Shown: positions 54,238-63,820 of the stretch, piece by piece
Numbering within the stretch: the first letter of the stretch is position 1
How the letters are laid out: each line of letters opens with the position of its first letter
DNA from: Verrucomicrobiaceae bacterium UBA1938
Lineage (GTDB): Bacteria > Verrucomicrobiota > Verrucomicrobiia > Verrucomicrobiales > Verrucomicrobiaceae
Direction: 5' to 3'
Assembly: GCA_002336895.1 (NCBI GenBank)
Contig: DDFC01000035.1
Coordinates: 133,741 to 197,740, forward strand
DNA: 64,000 bases
Translations under genes and position numbers: made by a program
The notes under the pieces: generated by a model
The model's input: the letters and a program-made list of their open reading frames with translations, nothing else
Database searches by the model: none
Told to the model about the DNA's origin: nothing

Positions 54238-57200
54238 ATGAGCGTGCCCTCTGACGCCCCCCGAAAGACCCGCCCCTGGTGGAGATGGATCAAGCGACTG
54301 CTGCTGGCCGGCATCGCTCTGGTGGTGCTGGCTGTGATCTTCCACGCGCCGCTGCTGCGCTGGGGGATCGGCTATGGAGGCCCCAAAGGGGCAGAAATGG
54401 CGGGGATCAAGCTCAAGTGGCAGGTGGACGGCTCGGTGCTGCAGGATCTGCAGCTCAAAGACATCGAGGCCAGCGGTTCTCTGGTGGAGCGAGCCAAGGT
54501 CGGCGAAATCTCCGCCGCTTACGACACCTGGACGCTGGCGCAGACCGGCAACATCGACATCGTCCAGCGGGTGGTGCTGAAAGACGCGGATGTGGTGCTG
54601 GACCTGCGCAAACTGCCCAAAACTGAGCCCAAACCCGAACCGCCGCAGGCGGCCAAGTCTGACAAGCCACCGCCTCTGGTGTGGCCCAAGGTCATCGACA
54701 TCCAGAACATCAATGCCGAAGTAACACTGGCCGACGGCGCCAAGATCACGATCAAGGGCCTGACCCTGCGAGTCGGGACCGGGATGCCGGGGATCTTTGA
54801 ACTTGGGGAGTTCAAGATGGAGCCCGGAGATCTACGAGTGGCGAATGTGAAAGCGCAGGTGCAGTGGGGGGAGCGCATGCTGGCCATCTCGGGACTGGAT
54901 CTGCCTTATGGGGCCCGATTGAAATCGCTGGCCGTGGACCTGAGCGAGTGGGAAAAAGACGCTGCGAGCGTAAAACTGGACGCCGCCATGGGCAAGGCAG
55001 CCGTGGCCATCGAGGCCATGGCGCACGGCATTTTCGGCGGATCCATGCAGACCAAGGCGGATGTGACAGTGAGCGGCCTGGCCTCTAGCGAACTGCAGGC
55101 ACTGAAGCTGCCGGAAGGCATCTCCTTCGGGCCAGTGAGCGTGGATTTGCACGCTGAAGGAGATCCGCTGAAACCCATGACGCTGGCGGTGGATGGCAAG
55201 ATGAGCATTCCCGATGTGCGGGCAGCGGGTGCCATGCTGGACTCGGTCACCACAACGCTGAAGGTCAAAGATGGTGTGGCCCGAGTGCAGGAACTGAAGG
55301 TGCTGCGCGGCGTGAATGAAGTGACGGCGGAGCTGGAGGCAAAGCTGGCCGCCGATGCGATGAAATCCCCGTGGACGGCCAAGGCGAAAGTGAAAATCGC
55401 CGACGTAACGCAGATGCTGGCAAAGCCGCCACCCGCACGCGGATTGATCGAACTGACAGCCGATGCCAGCGGCATCGGCGCGACTCCCACCAAGGTGGCG
55501 GCACAGGTGAACGGAGCGGACCTGGGTTTTGAGAGCTACAAGCTGCCGAAGCTGGGCGTGTTGATGAGCATGGATGGCAAGGAAGCCAAGGTGAGCGTGC
55601 CCGCGCTGATGCTGGGTGACGGGAATCGCGTGGACCTGAATGCGACGATGACTATGGACGATGCCATGCCCGTGAATGCGGAGTGGCGAATCCAGATTGA
55701 TGATCCGGCCGTACTCATGCAAACCGTGGGCCTGCCGCCGCAGGAGAAGCCGGTCACGGCAAAGATCGCCACCACTGGGAAGGCTGCACTCAAGGTGAGT
55801 GATGTGATGAATCTCAGCGCTGCGATGGACCTGAGTGTGAAGGATGGACGCTATGGCGACGCCCCCCTGCCCTTGATCGAAATGAAAATGAATGCCGCCC
55901 AAGGGGAGGCCGTGATCCAGCCATGCCGCATCGTGGTGGATGAGAAGAACCACATTGAACTGACGGGCAAGGCCAAGCTAAAGGCACCTTGGAGTTTTGA
56001 TCTGAATGGAGACATCTCGCTGCCCCAGCTCACCAGCCTGAACACGCTGCTCGCATCCTTCAAAGCACCGGCGATGGAGTCGGGCGGACTCGCGGTGAAG
56101 CTGAATGTCAGCGGAGATGCCAGCCCGTGGCGTGGCGAAGGCCGCGTCGAGATGCAGGCGGAGAAGGTCAAGGTGAACGGCATGCCGGAAGCTGCGGATG
56201 TGAATCTCAAGACCACTTTTGCCGGCACCACTGCGCAGATCGAAACGCTGCAGGCGGTGCTGGGCCCGTGGAAACTGCTCACCAAAGGCGCGGTGACAGA
56301 CAAGGAGGCCAGCCTGAGCGAGCTGAGCCTCTGGCAGAAGGACCGGCAGCTGATGAGCGGCCATGCGCAGGCTCCGTATGATGTGATGAAGACCGACGTG
56401 GCTGGCGGACGGGGCGTGGATGTGATGTTGAATGCAAAGGAACTGCCCATCCATGAGATCGCGGCGGCGGCTGGCGTGAAGAGCGTGCCTCCGGGACTGC
56501 TGAGCGTGGATGTGAAGGTGGGTGGCAGGCTGGACACGATGGACGCCTCTGTAAAAGTGGGGCTGAAGGATGTGAAAGCGCCAGGACTTCCCAAGTCATT
56601 TCAACCAGCCACGGTCGATGTGCTGACCACGCTGAAGGCGGATCAGCTGGCGCTCGATGTGAAGGTGGTGCAGGAGCCGCTGCAGCCGCTGAGCCTGAAG
56701 GCCGCTGTGCCTGTGGTGCTGACAAAACTGATGAAGCAGCCGGAGAGCGCCACGGACCTGCCTCTGCAGGCCACCCTGGATCTGCCGGAGAGCGACCTCA
56801 GTTTCGCGCGCGAGTTTGCGCCAGACATGATCAAGGCCATTCCCGCCAAGCTGAAACTGCACGCGAGTGTGGGCGGCACGGTGAAGGCCCCGCTGATCGA
56901 TTCCGCGCTCGATCTGAACGCGCCAGAGATCGACTTTGTCAGCGCAGACATGCCCAGCGTGCATGACCTGCGTGTGAAACTGCACACCCATGACCGCAAG
57001 GCCACGCTGGATGATATTTCAGTTATGCTGGCAGGCGGCAAGGTGAAGCTGGGCGGCATGCTGGACGCGGCGAATACGCAGGATCCGCGCTTTGACCTGA
57101 AGGTGGAGGCCCGTGAGGCGCTGGTGATGCGTAATCCCACCTCCAGCGTGCGAGCAAATGCAGACATCTCCTGCGTGGGCAGTCTCAAGGCGGCCCGCGT

Positions 57201-58044
57201 CAGCGGGACTGTGGAGGCGGTGCGCGGCCGTATTTTCCAAGAAGTGAACCTGCTGCCGAATGTGACGGGGATGATCCAGCAGGGCGAAAAACTGCCACCG
57301 CCGCCGCCCTCGACCTCGAAGGTGGATCAAAAGCTGGCACTCCCGCCCATGCTCAAGGACTGGACCTTTGACCTGAAGGTGAAAACGCGCGACCCCGTGG
57401 TGATCGCCGGCAACCTGGTGAACGGAGCCATCTCGGCAGACATCGCTCTCGGCGGCACTGGTGCGGCGCCGAAACTGACGGGATTTGCCAATGTGGACCG
57501 CATGGTGCTGAAGCTACCTTTCAGCCTGCTGAAGATCACCAAAGGTGTGGTGACGATGAATCCGGAGAAGCCCTTCACGCCGAAGCTGGATGTGCGTGGC
57601 GAATCACGCATCGACAGCAACGACATCACCCTCTACGTTTATGGAGACACGGCCAATCCCAAGACGAGGTTTACCAGCACTCCGCCGCTGTCCGAGGCCG
57701 ACATCGTGACGCTGCTGGGCACGGGCATGACGCTGGGAGGCGACAACGCGCAGATGGCGAGCGAGGCGATGACGCGAGCGGCCTTCCTCGTGATCGCCGA
57801 GACCTACCGGAAGATTTTCCACAAGAAGAAGACTGTGAGCTCCGAGCCGCCGCGACTGCACACCACCTTCAATCCCTCAGGCGCGGACCGTGCGGGCGAC
57901 AGCATGCAGGCCATGTATGAGATCACGCCCAAGTTCCGGTTCATCGGCCGCTTCTCGCAGTCAGGCCGCATGAAGGGGCTGCTCGGTTATGTGCTGCGCT
58001 TTGGCAAGGCCGCGAGAGCGGTGGATGAAGACACGCAACGATGA
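54238..58044 (+). CDS. tamB: TamB-like inner-membrane-anchored translocation/assembly protein
   Basis: The 1268-residue protein has one N-terminal membrane anchor (residues 17-37, 'IKRLLLAGIALVVLAVIFHA') and a very long beta-helix-like periplasmic part. The C-terminal DUF490 domain carries the family text 'VRGRIFQEVNLLPN', 'GESRIDSNDITLYVYGD' and 'PPLSEADIVTLLGTGMTLGG'. TamB proteins reach across the periplasm and help insert outer-membrane proteins or move phospholipids, working with a TamA-type barrel. That partner is encoded directly downstream, overlapping by four bases (ATGA, 58041-58044). The start ATG is 67 bases after the preceding gene. Length is usual for the family. Confidence 0.92.
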   Translation: MSVPSDAPRKTRPWWRWIKRLLLAGIALVVLAVIFHAPLLRWGIGYGGPKGAEMAGIKLKWQVDGSVLQDLQLKDIEASGSLVERAKVGEISAAYDTWTLAQTGNIDIVQRVVLKDADVVLDLRKLPKTEPKPEPPQAAKSDKPPPLVWPKVIDIQNINAEVTLADGAKITIKGLTLRVGTGMPGIFELGEFKMEPGDLRVANVKAQVQWGERMLAISGLDLPYGARLKSLAVDLSEWEKDAASVKLDAAMGKAAVAIEAMAHGIFGGSMQTKADVTVSGLASSELQALKLPEGISFGPVSVDLHAEGDPLKPMTLAVDGKMSIPDVRAAGAMLDSVTTTLKVKDGVARVQELKVLRGVNEVTAELEAKLAADAMKSPWTAKAKVKIADVTQMLAKPPPARGLIELTADASGIGATPTKVAAQVNGADLGFESYKLPKLGVLMSMDGKEAKVSVPALMLGDGNRVDLNATMTMDDAMPVNAEWRIQIDDPAVLMQTVGLPPQEKPVTAKIATTGKAALKVSDVMNLSAAMDLSVKDGRYGDAPLPLIEMKMNAAQGEAVIQPCRIVVDEKNHIELTGKAKLKAPWSFDLNGDISLPQLTSLNTLLASFKAPAMESGGLAVKLNVSGDASPWRGEGRVEMQAEKVKVNGMPEAADVNLKTTFAGTTAQIETLQAVLGPWKLLTKGAVTDKEASLSELSLWQKDRQLMSGHAQAPYDVMKTDVAGGRGVDVMLNAKELPIHEIAAAAGVKSVPPGLLSVDVKVGGRLDTMDASVKVGLKDVKAPGLPKSFQPATVDVLTTLKADQLALDVKVVQEPLQPLSLKAAVPVVLTKLMKQPESATDLPLQATLDLPESDLSFAREFAPDMIKAIPAKLKLHASVGGTVKAPLIDSALDLNAPEIDFVSADMPSVHDLRVKLHTHDRKATLDDISVMLAGGKVKLGGMLDAANTQDPRFDLKVEAREALVMRNPTSSVRANADISCVGSLKAARVSGTVEAVRGRIFQEVNLLPNVTGMIQQGEKLPPPPPSTSKVDQKLALPPMLKDWTFDLKVKTRDPVVIAGNLVNGAISADIALGGTGAAPKLTGFANVDRMVLKLPFSLLKITKGVVTMNPEKPFTPKLDVRGESRIDSNDITLYVYGDTANPKTRFTSTPPLSEADIVTLLGTGMTLGGDNAQMASEAMTRAAFLVIAETYRKIFHKKKTVSSEPPRLHTTFNPSGADRAGDSMQAMYEITPKFRFIGRFSQSGRMKGLLGYVLRFGKAARAVDEDTQR

Positions 58045-60104
58045 AACTGACCTCCACCCATCTGCTGAAAAAACACCGCCGGCTCTGCTGCCTGCTGGCA
58101 TGCACCGGCCTGCTGGCGGCGGCACAGGCGCACGAGGTTCATTTTGGCCAGACCACCATCCATGTGGAAGGCGTGGAGGAGGCGCAGTGGGAGCCCCTGC
58201 GCGCCATGCTCATGGATCAGCTGACCCTCAACGGCACAGGACCGGCCGGGGCCCCGCTGGCGGATGACCTGGCGTTTTTTGTGCGTCAGCATTTCATCCG
58301 CGAAGGATGGCCCGAGGCAGCAGTGGACTGGAAGATGGCCAAGAACGGAATCGAGCTGACCGTGAAGCCGGGCCATGCCGTACGCGTGGGCACGGTGACG
58401 CTGAAAGGCGAGCTCCCTCTGCCTGAGGACGAACTGAAAAAATACCTGCTCAAGCCCACGCTGGAACGCGAAGACGTGGACAAAAAGCTGCCCCAATGGG
58501 TGGAGGCGGACCTGCAGCAGGGAGCGGGGCTGGTGCAGAGGCGCCTGCGTGCCGAGGGCTTTCTGAACGCAGAGACACTGCTGCTGCCTGCACCGGCTGC
58601 GGGCCCGGACATGCGGCGTGATCTTTCGCTGGAGGTCAAGCCGGGGCCCAAGTTCATCTTCGGCCAGGCCTCCATCACGGGATCGCCGTCGGAACTGGAC
58701 AAGAAGATGCAGGCGGAGATGACCGAGGCACGAGGCACACCTTTCAATGAAGCCCGCGTGCAGCAGATCCAGCAGCGGCTGGACTCCATCTGCGCCGAGC
58801 ATGGCTGGCTGCATGCCACCACCACCGCCGACTACAAGCTGGGAAAAAACGGGGGCACGGTGGATGTGGTGTTTCGTGTGCAGGCCGGAGAACGGGTGCG
58901 CATCACCAGCATCACAGCGCATGAAGCTTTCAGCCGTGGAGCCAAGCGCGTGCTGCTGGCCAAGTTTAAACCGCTCAAAGGCCAGCTGTACGAGGCCGAG
59001 GAGGCGGACTTTTTTTTCAAGCGTGCGCTGGACACCGGCATGTTTTCCCTGCTGGACACCAAGGTGCTGCCAGACAACGGCAGCCTGGCGGCAGGCAATC
59101 TGCGCATCACCGGGGAGGAGTCGAAACCAGTCACGATAGGCTTTGAGCCCGGCTTTGACACGTTCCTGGGCGCACAAATGGGCGTGACCTACAAAAACAC
59201 GAACTGGCGTGACTCCGGCAACACGCTGGCGGCAGAACTGAGCTACAGCATGGCGGGGCCGGTGGGCTTTGTGAGCCACACGAATCCGGCGGTGTTTAAC
59301 ACGCAGCACTCGGCGACGACACGCTGGGCGCTGGAGCAGTTCAACCGCTTTGAGTACAACCGTCTGGGCACCACTCTGAGCCTGGACATTGCTCGCCGGG
59401 TGAACCATTCGCTGAGTTATTCCGTATTCGTCAGCACCACGGCAAACACCGTCACCTCGGATGTGCTGACCAGGAGCCAGACCGGCCCGACGAATTACTC
59501 GCTGATGAACCTGGGCGCGAGCGTGATGTATGACCGCCGAGACAGCCCGGTGCTGACCAAGAAGGGCTGGTATGTCTCAGGCCGAATCGAAAGCTCGACC
59601 GACACCCTGGGGTCGGGCCTGAGCTTCATACGCTCAGACCTGCGCGGCGGGTGGTACATCCCGATCACGAAAAAATTCCGCTTCGCCACCGGGGCGGAGC
59701 TGAACACCATCCAAGGTGCCGCGGCGGACAAGATCCCGATCGACAGCCGTGTGTTCAACGGAGGACCTTACAGCGTGCGCTCCTTTGGCATGCGCAAGCT
59801 CGGGCCGGTGACTCCAGGCGGCACGCCGCTGGGAGGCACCTCGGCGCTGTTTGCCAGCGCCGAGTTTTCCTACGAGATCATTCCGAATCTGGAGCTCGCC
59901 TTCTTTGGTGACATCGGAAGCCTTGGTCAGGGAAACAACTCTTCGGCGCTGTCCTACTCCTCAGACTTCCGCGAAGCCATCGGCGCAGGTCTGCGCTATC
60001 ACCTGCCCTTTGGCCCCATCCGCATCGACTACGGGCACAACCCCAACAAGCGTACAGGCGAGCAGAGCGGCTTTCTGCACATCACGGTGGGGTTTGCGTT
60101 TTGA
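58041..60104 (+). CDS. tamA: TamA/BamA-family outer-membrane assembly protein
   Basis: The 687-residue protein has a signal peptide (about 1-30), three POTRA-like domains (about 35-340; 'VGTVTLKGELPLPEDELKKYL', 'FGQASITGSPSELDKKM', 'VRITSITAHEAFSRG') and a C-terminal 16-strand barrel. In the barrel, 'NGGPYSVRSFGMRKLGP' is the conserved VRGF/Y-type loop and the protein ends in Phe ('ITVGFAF'), the signal for outer-membrane insertion. The number of POTRA domains and the pairing with tamB favour TamA over BamA, but the symbol is by context. The start overlaps the tamB stop. The next gene is convergent with a one-base gap and no terminator is seen. Confidence 0.9.
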   Translation: MKLTSTHLLKKHRRLCCLLACTGLLAAAQAHEVHFGQTTIHVEGVEEAQWEPLRAMLMDQLTLNGTGPAGAPLADDLAFFVRQHFIREGWPEAAVDWKMAKNGIELTVKPGHAVRVGTVTLKGELPLPEDELKKYLLKPTLEREDVDKKLPQWVEADLQQGAGLVQRRLRAEGFLNAETLLLPAPAAGPDMRRDLSLEVKPGPKFIFGQASITGSPSELDKKMQAEMTEARGTPFNEARVQQIQQRLDSICAEHGWLHATTTADYKLGKNGGTVDVVFRVQAGERVRITSITAHEAFSRGAKRVLLAKFKPLKGQLYEAEEADFFFKRALDTGMFSLLDTKVLPDNGSLAAGNLRITGEESKPVTIGFEPGFDTFLGAQMGVTYKNTNWRDSGNTLAAELSYSMAGPVGFVSHTNPAVFNTQHSATTRWALEQFNRFEYNRLGTTLSLDIARRVNHSLSYSVFVSTTANTVTSDVLTRSQTGPTNYSLMNLGASVMYDRRDSPVLTKKGWYVSGRIESSTDTLGSGLSFIRSDLRGGWYIPITKKFRFATGAELNTIQGAAADKIPIDSRVFNGGPYSVRSFGMRKLGPVTPGGTPLGGTSALFASAEFSYEIIPNLELAFFGDIGSLGQGNNSSALSYSSDFREAIGAGLRYHLPFGPIRIDYGHNPNKRTGEQSGFLHITVGFAF

Positions 60105-60105
60105 G

Positions 60106-61047
60106 TCACGCAGCGGCTGGCTTCCGGCTGAAGCCGCCGACCACGGTGTGGTAGCTGCCCCACAGCACCAGGATGCCGCCCACCGCCTGAGCCATGCTGA
60201 ACGGCTCGGCAAAGAGAGCGATGCTTGAGAGTGAAATGACTAGAGGCACCATCATCTGAAAGGCACCACCTGCAGCCACGGAGAGGAAGCGAAATCCCTC
60301 TGTCATGGCCAGCTGACCGAAGCTGGCGCAGAGAGCCGCAGCCGTAAGCAGCACCACATCCATCAGGCTCAGCGAATCGAAATGAGCCATGGCGAGCGGC
60401 AGTGAAAGCAGCAGGGCATAGATGCACTGGGATGAAAAGATCGTGGCGCTCGTCTCTGTGCGCGTGAGCTGGCGGATGACCACCACCACCGTGGCGGCAA
60501 GCACTGCACCGATGAGAGCGACCATCTCATGATGACCAAAGTGTGCGATGGTTCCCGGAGCCAGCCCTGTGAGCAGGCTCAACCCGGAAAGCGCCAGCAG
60601 GATGCCAAAGAGCTTCACCACACCCAGCCGCTCATGCAGGACAAAGGCGGCCATGATGGCGGCAAAGATGGTCCAGGTGTTGCCAATGAGCGTGGCCTTG
60701 CCAGCGCCCAGCGGTCCGATGGTGGTGTAGTAAGCCGCCGTGCCCAGAGCCCCCAGCACGCCACGCGACGCCAGCAGCCAGCTCTGAAAGGAGCGGCGCA
60801 GATTCAAGGTGCCTGCAGGCGCAAAGAGAATGATGGTCAAGACCAGACCGATTGCCGCACGGAAGGTCATCGACATCCATGGATCCACATTTCGATGCGA
60901 GGCCAGATCCTTCAGCAGCAAGGCATTGCCGGAAAAGCAGGCGAGGGAGAGCAGCATGGCCTTGGCGCCGCGCCGGGGATCGAGCTGGAGTTTGATGTCA
61001 GGGGTGCTCATGGAGGTGCCGGTTTGAGGGCTACCTTCTGGCATCAT
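60106..61047 (-). CDS. EamA/DMT-family transporter
   Basis: The 313-residue protein has ten predicted membrane helices in two similar halves, as in the EamA (DMT) family of metabolite exporters. The first half has 'TFRAAIGLVLTIILFAPAG' and 'AYYTTIGPLGAGKATLIGN', with 'PLGAGKAT' in place of the more usual 'PVxxA'. The second has 'MVALIGAVLAATVVVVIRQL' and ends 'GGILVLWGSYHTVV'. Members export amino acids, nucleosides or sugars; the substrate is unknown. Start codons at 61047, 61044 or 61011 are possible. Its stop is one base from the tamA stop on the other strand. Confidence 0.88.
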   Translation of the reverse strand: MMPEGSPQTGTSMSTPDIKLQLDPRRGAKAMLLSLACFSGNALLLKDLASHRNVDPWMSMTFRAAIGLVLTIILFAPAGTLNLRRSFQSWLLASRGVLGALGTAAYYTTIGPLGAGKATLIGNTWTIFAAIMAAFVLHERLGVVKLFGILLALSGLSLLTGLAPGTIAHFGHHEMVALIGAVLAATVVVVIRQLTRTETSATIFSSQCIYALLLSLPLAMAHFDSLSLMDVVLLTAAALCASFGQLAMTEGFRFLSVAAGGAFQMMVPLVISLSSIALFAEPFSMAQAVGGILVLWGSYHTVVGGFSRKPAAA

Positions 61048-61361
61048 GTCTGATCTTTCTGTCTCGTGATGATGAGCGCTGTCTGCGCGGGTTCCTCAAA
61101 CCGTGGTGTTAGGCATGCCAAAGGGCGCATACCGTTTTTACAACGGCACGAATCGCAATTCGGCTGGCAGGTTTGAGGTTCATCAGACTCGGGATCATGG
61201 ATGAGAAATACGGAAGTGCAAACCTGATCTTCACAGCCATCTGCCGATCCCCGATCCTATGCAGCGAGCGGGCCAGAAAAAATATGGCGGGCGGAGCGAC
61301 ACCACTCGCTCCGCCCGCCTGCTGCCCCGGCACACGTCTGTGCACCGTCCCAAAAGCTGGA
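61048..61361. other. intergenic region between the EamA gene and the haem receptor gene
   Basis: The two flanking genes point the same way (minus). The 314 bases hold the receptor's terminator (61274-61319) and, between that and the EamA start, no further gene. A promoter for the EamA gene probably lies in 61050-61270, but no clear hexamers were found. Confidence 0.55.
61274..61319 (-). terminator. rho-independent terminator of the haem-type receptor gene
   Basis: A perfect 14-base stem GGCGGGCGGAGCGA / TCGCTCCGCCCGCC (61286-61299 and 61306-61319) with a six-base loop is followed on the minus strand by ATATTTTTTC. It lies about 45 bases after the receptor stop codon and is the strongest terminator in this window. 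Confidence 0.88.
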
Positions 61362-63683
61362 TCAGAAGATCACCGTCAAAGCCACGCGGCCGTTGATGCC
61401 GGGCTGCGTGTAGCGGTCGAGACCCGGGTTTGCGGCGTCAACCCCACGCACGTTTTGATACAGCCAGTACTTCTGGTTGGTGAGGTTGTAGAGACCGGCG
61501 GTGAGGGTGACGTTTTTAGAGATCTGCCAGCGGCCCACGAGATCGAGGGTGAGAGCACTTGGCGTTTTGAACTGATTAATGCCGCCAGCAAAGGAGGCGG
61601 TGCGATGCATCGGAGCATAGTAGGTCGATATCAGCTCCACCTGCCAGCTTTCCTGACGGTAGCGCAGGCCGGTGACGAGCTTGAAGGGATCAATGCTGGC
61701 AAGAGGCTGCTTGTTCTGACCATCCCAGCCCTGAATGTAGGCGGCATTGGTAAAGACACCGAAGTTGCCCAGGGATTCATGAATGAAGCCGAACGTGGTG
61801 TCCCCTTTGAACTCCAGACCGTAAATCTCCGCCGAAGCGAGATTGGTGCTCTGATAGATGATGGGATCTCCAGGAGCGCCAGTGCCGCCCACCTGCATGA
61901 AGCTCTGAATGAAGTTTTCGTAGTGATTGTAGAAGCCGGCGAAATTCCATGAGGACTCCTTGCCTTTGCGCCGGACGCCGATTTCAAAGCTGTTGCTGGT
62001 TTCTTTTTTCAGATTCGGATTCGGGACGGTCTGATAGCCGAAGGCCGTGTTGGTGATGGTGGCGTTCAGCTCTTCGCCGCTCGGATTGCGGAAGCCGTTC
62101 GAATACTGAAAGTAGGCGCTGTGCTCGTCATCAATCTTGAAGAGGTAGGCCAGCTTTGGCGCGATGGCGAACTGCTGAAAGTCCTGCGGTGCCCTGCCTG
62201 CGCTGGCGCTCAGATAGAGAGGATCCGAACTCGTGTCCACGTTGTAGAACTCGGCACGCAAGCCGGGTGTCAGGCGATGCCGCTGGTTTGTGCCCCAGGC
62301 GATCTCATCCTGGAGATAAACGCCCACGCGGGAAGTGCGTGTGTCAGGCATGTCTTTCAGCGGATAGGTGTCCGGGGTGATGGTCTTGGTCTGGGTGCCG
62401 GTGGTGAAGTTGTACTCCGTGGCATCGCGCACACGACGGGAGAAGGAGGTGACCATTTCGGTGCCGTAGGCCAGCGTGTGGTTCAGCGCGCCTGTTTTGA
62501 ACGCCTTGGTGAAGTTGAAGTTGGCCCCGATGTGGTCCTGGCGGTACATGTAGTCGCGGATGCGCAGGCGATCCTGGAAGCTGGGGGTGATGCGATCACG
62601 ATCTTCGACCTGGTGCTCCGGGGTTTCAGAGACCTGGCAATAGGCATTCCATGTCAGGTTGTCGAAGATCCAACCGAGGCCGCTGGCATCATACTTATGC
62701 TCCAGGCTGAAACGCATGCGGCGGAGGTCGTCGCTCAGCAGCAGGGAGTTCACATTGTAATTCACTCCTGGAGCAGCGACCACGACACGGCGTGCGCTGT
62801 AGAGGTCATTGTCGCTGGAGCGTTCGAGATACTCGCCCGTCAGCTCAAAACGATGACGTGCCGACGGTCTCCACACCATTTTGGAGAGCCAGTTGTTCAC
62901 GTTGTAGTTGGTGGCGTCTGGCTGAATGCTGCCGCGATTGTCCACAGCATTGCCATCGCGCCTGGTGTAGTGGAACAGGAGCTCCACATTGCCCGCACGC
63001 TGCGCCATGCTGATCGTGTGGCCCCAGCTGTCATCCGTGCTGTCGTAGCGGGTGGTCAGGCGTGCCACGGAGTTTCTGCCAGAGGGAGACTGAGCCAGCA
63101 GGTCCTCGGGGTCGATGGTGGTGAAGGAAACCACGCCGGCAAGGGCGTCACTGCCATAAAGCGAGGAAGCGGCATTTTTGAGAACTTCCACCTGCTTGAG
63201 GGAATCCACGTCCACGTAATCTCGCCCTATATTGTAGGCACCGCCAAAGGTGAACTGATCCGCCTGCCGAATGCCGTCCATGGTCATGAGCACGCGGTTG
63301 CCATCCAGACCACGAATGTTGATGCTCTGAGTGCCAGCGCGTGAATTGGCGGCCGGCCCGGTGCCACCCACGCCGTAAGGAACGCTCACGCCCGGCTCGT
63401 AGCGTGCGTAATCACGCATGCTGGTGGCGAGGGTGAACACATTGGCGTCCTGATTGAGCACCGTGGTGGAGGCGGGAATATCCGCACCCGACTGTGCGCT
63501 GCGGCTTGCGACAATGACGACTTCAGGCAGCACATCACCGGCGGTGCTCACCAGCTTTGCTTCTTTTTTGGCCAGTTTCTGGATGTCCCGTTCGAGCCGG
63601 GGCTGATCCTGGGCCGCCAGTGGAAGGCCGCAGGCAAGCATGAACAACGAGAGTGTCTGTAATAACGCGTGAGGTGGTTTCAT
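61362..63683 (-). CDS. TonB-dependent haemoglobin/transferrin/lactoferrin-family receptor
   Basis: The 773-residue protein has a signal peptide (about 1-24), a TonB-box-like 'PEVVIVASRS', a plug domain and a barrel ending in Phe ('RVALTVIF'). The plug text 'SINIRGLDGNRVLMTMDGIRQ' and 'QVEVLKNAASSLYGSDALAGVVSF' is typical of the haem/haemoglobin receptor family. In the barrel the motif order 'YSNGFRNPSGEEL' then 'NPNLKKETS' corresponds to the FRAP-NPNL region, but FRAP reads FRNP and the histidine usual between the two is not evident. The ligand may therefore be another iron source. Upstream, a hairpin lies just before the start codon, and a strong terminator follows. No haem-uptake ABC genes are next to it. 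Confidence 0.88.
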   Translation of the reverse strand: MKPPHALLQTLSLFMLACGLPLAAQDQPRLERDIQKLAKKEAKLVSTAGDVLPEVVIVASRSAQSGADIPASTTVLNQDANVFTLATSMRDYARYEPGVSVPYGVGGTGPAANSRAGTQSINIRGLDGNRVLMTMDGIRQADQFTFGGAYNIGRDYVDVDSLKQVEVLKNAASSLYGSDALAGVVSFTTIDPEDLLAQSPSGRNSVARLTTRYDSTDDSWGHTISMAQRAGNVELLFHYTRRDGNAVDNRGSIQPDATNYNVNNWLSKMVWRPSARHRFELTGEYLERSSDNDLYSARRVVVAAPGVNYNVNSLLLSDDLRRMRFSLEHKYDASGLGWIFDNLTWNAYCQVSETPEHQVEDRDRITPSFQDRLRIRDYMYRQDHIGANFNFTKAFKTGALNHTLAYGTEMVTSFSRRVRDATEYNFTTGTQTKTITPDTYPLKDMPDTRTSRVGVYLQDEIAWGTNQRHRLTPGLRAEFYNVDTSSDPLYLSASAGRAPQDFQQFAIAPKLAYLFKIDDEHSAYFQYSNGFRNPSGEELNATITNTAFGYQTVPNPNLKKETSNSFEIGVRRKGKESSWNFAGFYNHYENFIQSFMQVGGTGAPGDPIIYQSTNLASAEIYGLEFKGDTTFGFIHESLGNFGVFTNAAYIQGWDGQNKQPLASIDPFKLVTGLRYRQESWQVELISTYYAPMHRTASFAGGINQFKTPSALTLDLVGRWQISKNVTLTAGLYNLTNQKYWLYQNVRGVDAANPGLDRYTQPGINGRVALTVIF

Positions 63684-63688
63684 GAGGC

Positions 63689-63712
63689 CGCCGCTGTAAC
63701 TCGGCAGCGGCG
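63689..63712 (-). promoter_or_regulatory. hairpin directly upstream of the receptor start codon
   Basis: On the minus strand, CGCCGCTG (63705-63712) pairs with CAGCGGCG (63689-63696) across an eight-base loop. The helix ends five bases before the ATG at 63683, covering the place where a ribosome binding site would be. It could limit translation; this is inference. Confidence 0.4.
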
Positions 63713-63820
63713 TGCCACGCTTTGGCTGGAATGACCAAGAATGACGCTCGTTTGCGGTGAATGAAGCGACAGGTCATTTCGCCGTCATCATTTCACAAAT
63801 GAAGACAAACCGACCGCACC

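Noticed and set aside
63684..63820. Possible cobalamin riboswitch upstream of the TonB receptor
   Set aside because: No B12-box consensus or multi-helix junction could be found; only one simple hairpin is present.
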